A stretch of DNA of 64,000 bases from Kuschelorhynchus macadamiae (GCA_030620095.1 JAUTXW010000110.1:1211001-1275000); one strand, 5' to 3'; positions 35,186 through 47,087 are shown, numbered from the stretch's first letter. Translations and numbers: made by a program. The notes: generated by a model from the letters alone, not told the origin.

Positions 35186-36647
35186 AATTTAATTTTTGAC
35201 ATTTTTTGTTGCTCACTTTTCATGTATATGTACAGATGGCAGTCATAATTTTAATTACCATGGTTCTAGTACAAAGAATATTGATTCCGGGTAGACCAAT
35301 TTAGATGAATTTGTCAAAAAGTATTTATCATAGCGCTTGGGTCATCACCATCATCCTATCGCAAGCATATTATAACAAATAAAACAGCGTAATGGTGTAC
35401 TTGTGATCTTTCTCCGCGAGAAATTATTGAAAATATATTTCTTTGAATTTTGGTATATGTGTAAATTACCAAAAAAAGTAAATAGCTATATCCTGATTTG
35501 TGGTGGAAGGCAAATTTTATATTTAGCTGATTATTTCGCTAACTAATTATAAACGAAAATTGATTAAATTAAATGATTTTATTCTGGATACAGAAGATTT
35601 GATGTGTCAGCAACTAAACTGTTTGATCGTATTTTATATTGTTTTTGAGTTTTTAGTTCAGTTCTAGCAATCATTTCTATTTGTTGTTTCTCTGTCAATA
35701 GCGCTTTTTGTATAATAATTCAATTATCGTGTTCTAGCAAACTTGTAAGTGCAACGGACCCCAGTACTTGTGTAATGTTAAGATTCGAATTCTAACCTGA
35801 CGTCTTGCTGATACCATTTTCGAAAAAACTTTTTATTCAGCATGCATAGAGAAATAATAAATACCAATAACTGGACAGTAAGTATCAAAAACTACTAATT
35901 GGTACATCGATAACTATCGATAGTTATCGATATATCAGTAACTAACGATAGTTATCATTAACTGGAGGTTTTCCATGTTTTGTGATATATTATTAGGTAA
36001 GGGATTGATAAAAAAAATGCATCTCGACAAAAAGGGAAGGGACGGGTCAAAAATGCGTTGCGTGCTGTGTATACTAATTGTATTCTAAAATAAGAATTAG
36101 CAGTTATAATAGAAGCAATTCTATTTTAGGTGAGGGTGGGGAACAATTAAACTTGTTCAACTTTAATAAACATTTTTTGTGTCTTGTAAAAACCATATTA
36201 TTAAAACTATTTTTTAATACGTTATGCAAGAGTAAGCTGAATTTCATGTCAATATGCATTTAATGGCGGGCTTAGCCGGGTGCTATAAGGGTTTGCTACA
36301 TCGTAACCCACCCCTCTCCTCTTTTTTACTACATTTAGAGCTCCGCAGACAACTATGATTTGTGCCCCCCAATGATCATGTGGCACCCCCCTCAGCCCCC
36401 CTGAACCCTAAAGGTTAAAAGCGCCTCCTGTATAATGTATGTTTTGTAAACAAACAGAGTAAGAAATATAATTGAATATTTAGTTACAAAGTACAAATAG
36501 TTATTAAGTTTTTTCTCATATAATTAGATTACATCGTAATTTAATTATTTTTTTGGAAAAGCAATTTGTTATTTAATGATTACTTCTCAACATTACATTA
36601 CATTACAACTCTGGTCTATGCTTGTGTCTCCCTTACATGCATGATTA
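35186..36647. other. Unassigned; contains a TATCGATA cluster
   Basis: TATCGATA occurs at 35915 and 35925, with CATCGATA at 35905, as in the R4 family. Otherwise there is no gene or repeat that I can support. A C-rich stretch at 36366-36412 has no recognised role. Confidence 0.4.
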
Positions 36648-37020
36648 GGGATGGGCGATATTAGATTTTACCTATCGATAGGCAATAGCAAATCAGCTAT
36701 CGATAAATGAGATAGTTATGGATATATCTATAACTATGGATAATTACTGACATATCGATAGTTATCTAATATAGACTAATGCGACGAGTGAATCCCGAAA
36801 ACCGTAAGTTATGAAAACATAAAAAGATTAGCAGTATTTGGGGAATTTAAGTTAGCACTTAATTTGTGTAATATTGTGACTGATAAATCGATAACTATCG
36901 ATATCTCTGTACCCCTCGATAACCATAGATATATCCTAATTTATATTTTGTTATTCGATATAGCTATAACTATCTATCTATCGATATAGCGACAAAATTT
37001 TCGGTCCCCATCCATCACTA
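36648..37020. repeat. R4: hAT-like MITE dense in TATCGATA motifs
   Basis: It starts near GGGATGGGCGATA and ends near GGTCCCCATCCA, which are roughly inverted. Five exact TATCGATA octamers lie at 36673, 36698, 36753, 36896 and 36979, with several one-mismatch versions, in both halves. The middle holds GACTAATGCGACGAGTGAAT, shared with the fragment at 28986-29310. There is no coding potential. hAT class membership is inferred from end sequence style and size; no 8-bp target duplication was confirmed. Confidence 0.5.
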
Positions 37021-37369
37021 AACAAGGCAGACGGCATGATAATTCATCAGAACATTATCTATAAAACAGATACAGATCGTCCACAATTTGATGTTGCTTT
37101 AAATCGTCAAACTGCTTAGATCGTGAATAAAGCGACTAGCTCTCCTTTAGACAGAGGGAAGGATGTAAAAGGAGAGACTGCTTCTCATGTATAACTCTGA
37201 TTTATGATGTTTAAAAACTAAACAAATTAGAAAAAAAAAACTCGTTCCTTAGTGTGATGTTCATTGGAACCACATCGGTCATCATTTACAAGATTTATTG
37301 TCACATCACTTTAACAAATATAACATTTAAAATTAGATTACAAGACCTTTTTATTTGAGACTTACATGT

Positions 37370-37515
37370 GATGTTTTGAAGGTCGAAGTGGATAGGGCGG
37401 TTCGTCAACCACGCGGCCGCGGCGACCTCCTTTTGTAACGGTGGTGGAGAAGGGAAAACCAACGTCATTACTGGCTACGAAATGACGGGATCTTCAACCG
37501 CTGTGCCAAGACATT
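37370..37515 (-). repeat. Possible tRNA-derived SINE remnant
   Basis: On the minus strand, TGGCACAGCGG (plus 37498-37508) fits the RNA polymerase III A box. GGTTTTCCC about 40 bases downstream (plus 37452-37460) fits a decayed B box, with the paired ATGACG...CGTCAT arms between. The region is much richer in G+C than its surroundings (GCGGCCGCGGCGACC at 37412). No second copy is present to confirm a SINE. Confidence 0.4.
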
Positions 37516-39930
37516 ATACTTAAAGCTGAGAAAATTGTGCCAACTAAACGATTTAGTTGATTTCTTTTAGTAGTCGCTACAAAACTTTTGTTTTCCATGA
37601 TTTAGTGGCTATACGATGAGATGGTTTAGAAAATTTAGGTTGTCCCAATCGGTTCACATAACGAAGCATACTGGTTGCCACAACCAAGTTCAACCTATTT
37701 TGCGGGTTATGGAGACGGTAATCCCCATTGGTTGGCGTTCGCTCATTACCGTCTGAGCTGAACGCTGTTCGTGGGGAATTCATCGTTAAAATGTATTTAT
37801 TTTATTCTTTTCTATACTTTCGATCGCACTGGGCAATTTTGGTATAAGCAAGTGTTTTTGTTGAGTGTATGTGGCCGGTTACGTTAAAAGTGTGAATTCT
37901 AGAGTAAAATTTGTTGGTGTGTATGTAACATGTATAATAGAGTATTTATTAGTTACAGTAGCCAATTCTAAACAATTAATTGTATCTAGTCAACAACTAA
38001 AACTTTGGCACTGGCAGTTTAGGCTAGTCTAGTTTTGTGGTAGGTAACTAAAGAAATTGGATTACCGCAACCAGCCAAAAGCAACACATTTTGCAGTAAA
38101 AATTATTTAGTTGTAGCAAGCGCGGTCTGTTCTCTATTCCAATTTTATTTTCGCTTCTGGCCATTGATGCCATGAGATCATGGAAAACAATGTGTAAGAT
38201 AGTGAACATGATTGTTTCTTAGAAGCTTAAAGGGAGGAAAAGGGTAATTTGGGAGGAAGACAGTAGGCAGGGAGTTTCTTAGGAAGTGCGTCATGCCAGA
38301 TTTAATTGATTGCTCTGGATATTTTAGGGCAATAATCCGGGTTTTATTCCAATTTTTAGTTAAGATAGTAAGATCTGTTGTGCTCTTTTGGTAAAGGAAA
38401 CTGTATTATCTTTCATGAAATAGCTGTGAAGGTAATATAGTTTAGATCAGTACTTATATACTGCTTCACTGCCTTACTGCCGTTGAAAGTACGGATGTGG
38501 TTAGATGGAAGAGATTATGACATTTTTTTAAAATCATATCGTTTTGCAGCTACTGAAACAATTATCGTTGCTTGGCATAACCAACTCAGGAGAGTACTGT
38601 TTTAGAATTACCTGAGACAACCCGAACTTTAAACGGAATTTCGTGTATATTGTATGGCAAAGTAGGTGGGAAAGAAATTAAATGGAATCTGCGGAAGTAG
38701 TTTTTTGATGAAGTTGGCAACAGATTTACGGATGGCAAAGTTCCTCTAACTTGGGGATCCGTTCTAATGAACCAATATTTACTATGAACAGTAGGCCCTC
38801 TGTTTTTTGGACTTTAACTGAGTTTTGAAATACATTAATAGTTTTTATTGCCAAATTTAGGAAGAATTATGCAGTAACACTTTTGTTCTAACATCATTTA
38901 CTTAAACTAAGTCCAGTCTATGGTTAAAATAAAAAATCAAATATAGCTGGAAACAATTATTATTTAACAAACAATATGCTTTTTTTGTACTACTTCTACT
39001 ACATATAGGTTAGTTTCTGCAAACAATACAGTAAAAGTTATTAAAACTATTAGTACATAAATTACAAACAAAATACTCACAAGAAAAGGTAATATAAACT
39101 AGTGAGATTCATAAAAGATTTTTAGATTTTTTAAACTCAATGAAATAAAGATTCGCAAGATCCAAATTTATTATATTCGATAATGTGTCATCATTTCATT
39201 AAATATTGTTTGCTCTAATACAATTAAAGTTTACGTAAATATTAACAAATAATTCTTAAAGTCAAATATCACAAAAAGTACAATTATTTGTGACTTATAA
39301 CTTCTCTCAAAAAGATTTATTCGTTACCATACAAAAAAGAATTTAAAATATCCTTAAATAGTATATAGGAGAAATATTATATTTACAGCGAAAGACTTAA
39401 GTAAAAATAAATAATCCTCAAGAGATTAAAAAGCAATTGTAACAATACTTTCCTATACTTCTTAAGTGCTGTTATAATAACTACCTACATACAATGCCTA
39501 TAACTACGGGCTCTCTAAAAACAATGTTTTTTTTTAAAACAATATTCGAGTTAAAGATTACCCTAATTTTTAAAATACGTTGAATATTCTTAATATGTTA
39601 AAAAAGTAGTTGACAATATTAAGTTGTTAATTTAAGCATAAAAAATAAAATCCTCTATCCAACTGTTTTTTGTTTCTCTTCTATTCTGACGCCTGTGTGT
39701 ATCAATTTAAAATTTACCTACATATATTACTTATTATGACATAAAATACAACAAAAATTAAACAAGTTTTTATAAGTTATGAACATAAAATCACAAAATT
39801 ACAAGAGATCTTCGCTACTTCCATTTCGTTATAACAAGAGGGTTGTTCTAAATCCTCTGGATCGACATATTAGAAGTTACCGATATTCTTTGGATCATGC
39901 ACTTACAAATTTTCTATACCGCCACCATGT
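37516..39930. other. 3' flank of the MINPP gene; no gene recognised
   Basis: The minus-strand sequence just below 39931 is the 3' UTR and downstream region of the phosphatase gene. No convincing AATAAA close to the stop could be fixed on that strand. The rest is AT-rich unique-looking sequence. Confidence 0.4.
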
Positions 39931-40189
39931 TCAACCCAAATGCTGCCTCAGGATTATCAACGCAACCAGAAAAAAGCATAATTTAGAAGCAAAATGAATT
40001 TTCGTTCCAGAATCTTGACCGTCGCAGAAGGCATCGACGTTACAATTCTCTACCAATTGTTGGAAATTCTTTTCCACAGTGGTCCAGTCGCACAACCCTA
40101 CAGAACAGCCTAGGAACTCTTCTATGGGAACTTCGTTTAAGAAGAACATGACCTTGAAGTTATTGCCTGGTTGGTTACTACTTTGACAC
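39931..40189 (-). CDS. MINPP-family phosphatase, last coding exon
   Basis: It starts after a polypyrimidine tract and AG at 40190 and joins the previous exon in phase (CA plus G gives Gln). The peptide begins CQSSNQPGNNFKVMFFLNEV, the conserved strand that precedes the C terminus in multiple inositol polyphosphate phosphatases. It continues through Cys-rich GCSVGLCDWTTVEKNF and LVENCNVDAFC, and stops at TGA 39931. The final residues, LCFFLVALIILRQHLG, form a hydrophobic tail after a polar stretch. This fits a GPI-attachment signal or membrane anchor, as known for an insect Mipp1, rather than the ER-retention tail of vertebrate MINPP1. The anchor is inference. Confidence 0.85.
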
Positions 40190-40890
40190 CTAAAAAAATA
40201 TATATTTAAAAATAATCAAAGTCTGCTACAAGGTAAATACAAATAATTTATTTCCTGACTATAAAATAAAACAAATTCAGTTTTTATAGTTTTTCTCATG
40301 CTATGACTCTTTTCATTAGTAAAAATGGTTCCTGTTGGTGTTCAAAAGAAATAGTACTTTGAATTGGTCCCAAAATTCAATGGTCATGAGCTTATCAGTT
40401 ACTGTACTAAAATGATTTTTGGAAGTGGATAATTTTTATAAATTTGTTACGAATGACATAAGTTTTCTTCGAGAAAATTACCGGGCAGATATTCAAAAAT
40501 TTCATTTGGTGTTGAGATGTACCCTGGCTACAGGTAGTTTAGAAGTCAATAGACTTTAAACCCACCTTGCTAAAACTTTAACTGTTTTGACCGTTTTACC
40601 GTTTTTATACTGTATGCTTTTGTATGACTTAAGATCCTTCCAAAATTTGGCAATTTGGCATTTGTTCATGAATGCTTTTGGAACTATTTTCCATACTAGG
40701 TGAAAGGTGGCTTCACGCATGTTGCCATGTTGCCAGTTCGGGGAATTCGAATCTCCCAACACTGATTATAGTGGTAAAAAACAAGCGATCAGAAAAACGG
40801 CATCAAGTATTATTATGTGACTGTTAGTCAATCAGTAACTAAAATTTAAAAAAACTTTCGCTTAGGTAATACCCTATTTAAGAAGGGGGC
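40190..40890. other. MINPP last intron, unassigned part
   Basis: Intronic AT-rich sequence with no recognised element. Confidence 0.5.
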
Positions 40891-40935
40891 TAGTGTATTA
40901 TTTGGGGTTAGGATCCAGTAAAAAAAAAAGTCTTA
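40891..40935 (-). repeat. Fragment of the Penelope-like unit seen at 5668
   Basis: TAGTGTATTATTTGGGGTTA followed by GGATCCAGTAAAAAAAAAAG is identical in form to the inverted unit at 5690-5727. It abuts an R1 copy here as it is nested in one there. Confidence 0.6.
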
Positions 40936-42808
40936 AATAAAATAATAATTTTTTTAACATTTCACTAGGCCGCAATTTTGTTTTGCCACATTGGATTTTT
41001 ACCAAAATATTACCCGATCATCCCTATATGACTCTTAATTCTTGGTCAAAATTTCAAGACAATCGGGTAAGTAGTCTTTAATCTATGCCGCGAATTGTCA
41101 GACAGACAGACAGACAGACAGACCGACAGACGGACCGACGGAATTGATAAAACATATTTTTTGACATCTAAGGACGCTAAAACGTAAAGATGTGTAAAAC
41201 TGAGAGGGTGATTTTTTCTTGATTACAAACATTTTATTTGGCCGCCATTTTGTTCAGCCATCTAGAATTAGAACCACAATTTTACTAGTTGATCCCTATA
41301 CCACAATTAGTAATGACACACAATTTGGAATCGACCCATTAAGCAGTTTTTCAGACTGAATTGTTAAATATTTTATAAAGCCGCCATTTTGTTTCGCCAT
41401 CTTGGATTCTTACCAAAATGTTACCAGTTGTTTCCAACATAATACTTGATGTTTTTTGCAAAATTTGAGATAAATTGGATGAGTAGTTTTTTAATATTTT
41501 TTTTAACATTTTACTAGGCCGCCATTTTGTTTCGCTCTATTGAATTTTACCAAAATGTTACCAGGTGATCCCCATATGAACCTTAATTTTTGACTAAAAT
41601 TTGTCAATCGGGTAAGAAATCTTTAAGCTATGCTGCGAACTGACAGACAGACAGACAGACAGACCGATAGAGGGTCGGACGGAATTGATAAAACGTAAAG
41701 ATGTGTAAAACCGGGGAGACGCTAAAACGTAAAGATGTGTAAAACCTAAGAGGGTGATTTTTCGCGAATACAAACATTTTATTTGGCCGCCATTTTGTTC
41801 GGCCATCATCCATTATTTTACTAGTTGATACCCATTCCACAATTAGTTATGGCACACAATTTAAAATCAAACCATTAAGTAGTTTTTTCAGGCTGAATTT
41901 TAAAATATTTTAATGAGCTGCCATTTTATTCAGCCATCTTGGAATTGTACCAAAATGCTACCAGTTGATTCCAACATAATACTTGATGTTTTTACAAAAT
42001 TTGAGACAAATTGGATGAATAGTTTTTTAATAATAATTCTTTAAACATTTCACTAAGCCGCCATTTGGTTTCGTCATATTGGATTTTTACCAAAATTTTA
42101 CCAGGTCATTCCCATATAACCCTTAATTTTTGACCAAAATTTGAAGTCAATGGGGTAAATAGTCTTTATGCTATTCCGCGAAATGTTAAAGAGCCAAACA
42201 GACAGACAGACAGACCGACAGACGGATCGGCGGGATTGATAAAACATGTTTTTTTGCATGTAGCGTCGCTAAAACGTAAAGATGTATGAACCCTGAGAGG
42301 GTGATTATCACAATTACAAACATTTTATTAGGCCGCTATTTTGTTCGGCCATCTTGAATTTGTACCACTATTTTACTAGGTGATCCCTTTACCACAGTTA
42401 GTTATGGCACACAATTTCAAATCAAACCATTAAGCAGTTTCTCAGGCTGAATTTTTAAATAATGTATTAAGCCGCCATTTTATTCCGCCATCTTGGATTC
42501 GTACCAAAATGTTACCAGTTGATTCCAACATAATACTTGATGATTTTGCAAAATTTGAGATAAATTGGATGAGTAGTTTTCTAATAATATTTTTTTTAAC
42601 ATTTGACTAGAACGCCATTTTGTTGGCAAAAATTTGAACTCAATCAGGTACGTAGTTTTTTAGCTACGCCGCGAACAGACAGACAGACAGATGAAGTTGA
42701 GAAAACATGTTTTTCGTCATCTAGTGTCCATGAAACATGAAGATCTGAAAAGATCTCGGAAAGTGATTTTTTACGATGACAATACTTCCCTTTTACGAGG
42801 GAAGTAAA
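40936..42808 (+). repeat. R1 repeat, copy 3: higher-order tandem array
   Basis: Modules starting with a GCCGCCATTTTG-type phrase begin near 40970, 41242, 41381, 41520, 41786, 41917, 42057, 42333, 42471 and 42610. The steps are about 272, 139, 139, 266, 131, 140, 276, 138 and 139. Thus a three-module unit of about 540-550 bases, one long module with a GACA tract and two of about 139, repeats three times. The array ends with the hairpin ACTTCCCTTTTACGAGGGAA followed by GTAAA at 42782-42808. It lies in the last intron of the MINPP gene. Confidence 0.8.
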
Positions 42809-43250
42809 CATGTAACTATGTCAATGAATTCAGTAAAAATATCCTTAACTCCAACCCCGTATATTTGCTAATAATGTTAAAAAAAACTGGGCACCCTGTA
42901 GAATGTAATAATTATAAAACTTTGTAGCCCTGTTTACCAAGTAATATAATACATGTGTGGCAAACATATTTCAAAATTGGCCATTAAATACCTAATCTAA
43001 TTTATTTTGAAAATATTTAATTTTGGATTTTGATTAAAAATTTGATCAGATTAAAATCTGAGTTTTGACAATTCGGATATAAAAAACGAAAAAATTGTCG
43101 TAATAGAAGATTTGTACTCAATAATGCCGGTCCTGCCTAGCTGCTTCGAAATAAAAGAAATTACATTGCGTTTAGCCGTTTAGCAGCAGCCGCATGTCTG
43201 GGTCGGTGGGTCAAGGAAGCCGTGTTTACTGACGTGAATAGGGAACAGGA
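42809..43250. other. MINPP last intron, unassigned part
   Basis: No recognised element. The 8-bp target of the hAT insertion (GATCACAG) lies at its right edge. Confidence 0.45.
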
Positions 43251-43258
43251 GATCACAG

Positions 43259-46183
43259 CAGCGTTGTCAACCGTGGCGATTTTTCGCAAAAGTGGCTACT
43301 TTTTATTCAAGATGGCGAGCAAAATTCTTATTTGGCGACTGGCGACAATTCAGTATAAATTGGCGATCATTTGGCGAATCGCCTAGAAATGGTTTTTAAA
43401 GCTTTAGAGTAAGTATTCTACATACCCTTGGGGACAGATTTTTTTCTGTTCGCAAGAATCGCAAGAGTAGGTACCTGCTAATTTCCTTCGATTGGTAACA
43501 ATTTCAGGTTTATTTCATCTGACGTCATCTCTGTCAAAATTTCTGGTTATGTCAAACTATGATATGACTGATATGTCATAATTGTCAATATTGTCATACT
43601 TCATACTTCATAGTGATGAAGTCAATGTCAATGTTAGTGATTTGCATAGATAAATATTTATTAATTTTGGTGATTATGAAATTAAACCAATCCGTTAAGT
43701 TAAACGCTAAAAAAAGTAACTTTTTGTTTTCGATTTTCACGCTTTGCTACGAGTAATGTAAAAGATGAGTCAACTCCGAAAATTCAATTTATCCTGGCTT
43801 AAAGATTTGGGTAAAAGTAAGTTAATTTTTGTTCTGTTAAGAACTTATTATGTTATGTATTATTTTATGAATTTATTATAGATTGGTTAGTTGATGCTAC
43901 TGATGAAAAACAAAGTTTTCAAGATGCAAAGTATGTAGAAAATATCTTAGAGCTCACAAAACAGATTTAATGAAACGTAGGGACAGTGTGTTTCACAAAA
44001 AGAAGATGAACTTTCATTATCCCATCAAACAAGCCACTTTAAACAATAATGTCATTGTGACTACTAACGAATACAAGGAGAATGAACTTATATTATCTGT
44101 AAATATCGCAATACATTCTGCAATTAGATCTGTTGATCATCTGGGCCAGGTTATAAATAAAATAACAAAAAACACTGTACTTTTACACAGAACCAAGTGT
44201 ACTTATATTATAAAAAATATATTGGCCCCATGCATGTTGGACGAGATCATAGTTGATATGGGAGATCAACCATTTTCAATTATTTTAGATGAAAGTACAG
44301 ATATCTCGGTTACCAAATACCTTTGCATTTGTGTGCTGTACTACGGCGAAAACCATAAACGTATTTTTAATCGATTTATAGGTCTTGTACGAGTGGAAAA
44401 ATCTACTTCAGAACTTCTTTATTTAGCCCTTAAAGAATATTTAGTTAAATTAAAACTAAAAATTAATAATATAGTTGGACTAGGGACTGATGGGGGCAGC
44501 AATTTGTGTGGTTGTAATAATTCATTGTATACACATTTGAAAAAGGAGAACAGTAAGGTGGAACTAGTAAGATGTATTTGCCACTTCCTAGATAACATTA
44601 ACTCGGCAGCAGCTAGTGTACTTCCTAGTCATCTGGACTTCTTATGCAACCAGATATATACTTGGTTTAGTGTGAGCTCAGTCAGGTAAGGGAAATATCA
44701 AAGACTATTTGAAATTTTCAATGATAATAATTACAAATTTCATAAGTTCGTGAAGTTAAGTTCTACTCGTTGGCTATGTAGGTACAATATAATAAGGGTG
44801 ATTTTGGAACACTATGAAAATTTAAAAATTTATTTTACTGTTGTGGTCAATAAGGAGAAGTCCTATGCTGCTAAAACTTTAAATAATATGTTAAATGACC
44901 CTCAAAATTTTTTATATTTCATTATATTAAAACTAATTTTATATGAAATAAATAAAGTAAATCTAATTTTTCAGAAAGATTTTGTAGAAATTGGAAAATC
45001 TTATGATGACATAAAAAATTTTATAATTTTTTTGGGCCTAAAAATGTAAAAACCCGTTTTCTCTGAAATTAATGATAAGATTAAAAATGTTTCTAATGAA
45101 TTGGCTTTTCGCGACGCCAGTGATGTTGATTTTGGAATTGATTTCAAAATTGCTGTAGAAAGTAAATTACAAATTAAACCTGAAAATCTTTTAAGTGTGA
45201 AAATAAGAGCAAAAGATTATATATATATATATATAAGTTGCTAAAACTATTAATTGATAGGTTACCAAATAGTTGGACTCATTTTAAAAATTTGCAAATT
45301 TTTAGCCCTCATTTTTGTTTATCACATAGTTTAAGATCAACCTTTGATAAACTGCCTTTTATTAACACATTTATTGATCCTAATAAATTTTGTATTATTG
45401 AAAGTGAATATAATCTTTTGATTACCATCAATTAGAGAGAATATTATGGGCAAGATTTACAAAACTCTTACAAATTTTGGACAACAGTTCTCCATCATCA
45501 AAATGCTGGAGGAACCAACATATTTGAGAATTTAGCCAAATTTGTGCTAATACTATTATCTCTGCCTACCTCAAATGCAGTTGTAGAACGAGTTTTCAGT
45601 ATAATGAATAGCACCAAAAATAAATTGCGAAATAAAATGCAGTTAAGTCTTCTTAACTCAATTCTGATATCAATATATGATTTTAAAAATAAAGAGAAAA
45701 ATACTTTTATTTTAAGATCTAGTGATGGTGACGATAATTTAGATCAAGATTTACTTGAGTTTGTAGACAATACATTTGATATACCGTGTATTTCCTTGGC
45801 ATAAGTCATTTTAAAGTCTGAGTTTTTATTTATGTTTGCAATATTGTGTGGCAATATGTATTTTTAATGTTTAATTTAAAAAGACTCATTTATTAAATAA
45901 GTTTTTGTGTTATTTGTTTATGTTTATCTTTAATAAGCATTGCTTTTGTTTATGTTTTATGTTTGCAATATTGGGTGGCAAATGTATTTTTACCGTTTAA
46001 TTTTAAAATTTTATAACCAAATACTTAACTTAAAAAAGAAATACAATTTTTTAATTCGTTTGTATAATTTTCATAAATAATAAAAAAATTCCACTAATCT
46101 AAAAATTTTGTGATGTTGGCGACATTGTAACGACTATTGTTGCCGACCTTGGCGACGGACGAATTCTAAAGTTGGCAACCCTG
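43259..46183 (+). mobile_element. Complete hAT transposon with 8-bp target duplication
   Basis: The ends are CAGCGTTGTCAAC and GTTGGCAACCCTG, inverted repeats with two differences. The octamer GATCACAG lies directly outside both ends (43251-43258 and 46184-46191), a perfect 8-bp target-site duplication as expected for hAT. Subterminal regions carry repeated TGGCGA/GGCGAC phrases (43276, 43344, 46122, 46150), likely transposase-binding motifs. The total is 2925 bases and the element carries one gene. Confidence 0.92.
43765..45804 (+). pseudogene. hAT transposase (DUF4371/ZMYM-like type), with an intron, lightly broken
   Basis: ATG 43765 gives MSQLRKFNLSWLKDLGK. A 65-base intron follows (GTAAGT at 43817 to TATAG ending 43881), and the frame continues in phase with NWLVDATDEKQSF. 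A short slip follows before the BED-like block YLRAHKTDLMK. The catalytic core has FSIILDESTDISVTKYLCI (44275), VGLGTDGGSNLCG (44475) and VELVRCICHFLDNINSA. The dimerisation domain at the C terminus reads LSLPTSNAVVERVFSIMNST and LRNKMQLSLLNSIL (45550-45690). The breaks are an indel near 43930, a TAA at 45046, a TAG at 44687 and further ones to about 45440. Members of this class are about 600 residues long, and the length here agrees. Confidence 0.88.
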
Positions 46184-46191
46184 GATCACAG

Positions 46192-46660
46192 TAGTAAATC
46201 GTTGCAGACGTAATCTGACGTAATACAAACTACAAAGCTGAATGAAATTATCTAGATTATTTTCTGTAGCGGTTGTTTATTCTTATTAGTCGAACTCGTC
46301 CGCTATGCCATTTTACTCTATAATTATTTAAATTCTCTGATAGGAAAAAAAAATTAATCACAAAAAAATCATGCTGTAGTGAAGCTAAGAAAAGCTTGGT
46401 ACCTAATGACAATTTTAATTGAATTAACTTCTGCGTTAAAATATTTTTTAGCAAATGAATTTCTTTAATGTTAAAGTTTAGTGTAGTTCCACGAACTGCC
46501 ATTGGTTTCTAAGCCACGCCAGTCACGTGACTCTATAACAATCTTTGCTGTAGACTATTATAATATTTTACTACAAGAATCCCTTGTCAATGAAAGTGGG
46601 ATGGTCTAATACGTGGAGTAGTCGATCGGGGTTGTCATATCTAATTAAAACTTTTGTTAC
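46192..46660. other. MINPP last intron, unassigned part between hAT and E1
   Basis: No recognised element. Confidence 0.45.
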
Positions 46661-47087
46661 TGGTGTAATTTGATCTGAGGCTTTGGGTATTTTAGCTTGT
46701 ATTGTACTATTTTGACATAAAAGTAATTTCTTTATAAAGTGCGGGACACGAAAGAAAACCGGGCGGTCCTTAAAATAAAGGTTCATAGTCTTAAGCAAGC
46801 GGAAAAGTAAAATTTGTGTACGCAAATAAATTTTATGTTATTTTATTTGTTGTGATAGTTTGCCGTTTCATCCACAAAGTGCGCCAGCTAAGCGGTAAGG
46901 AAAATTAATCAAGGATTTAGCAAATTTCGCACTGGTCCACTTGTAATTGGGATGTGCCTAGAGTCTCCATGCACTTGCCGCTAGAAGGTTCTAGCTATTT
47001 CCAGTGGCACCTATATATTTTGAGCATTTGTTTTCATTTCTATATAAATGCGTTGCCTTGAATTTTAATTATTATTTCAAAGTAACG

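Noticed and set aside
39779..39997. Plus-strand frame overlapping the MINPP last exon
   Set aside because: It is opposite a well-supported exon, with no motif of its own.
41101..41135. GACA tracts considered as a CRISPR-like or independent microsatellite locus
   Set aside because: They always sit at the same point of the R1 module, so they are part of that repeat. No CRISPR spacing exists in this eukaryotic window.
41594..41840. Two overlapping minus-strand frames rich in Ser-Val-Cys-Leu
   Set aside because: They are translations of the GACA tract and modules of R1 and are not conserved between copies. The same applies to 3797-4057.
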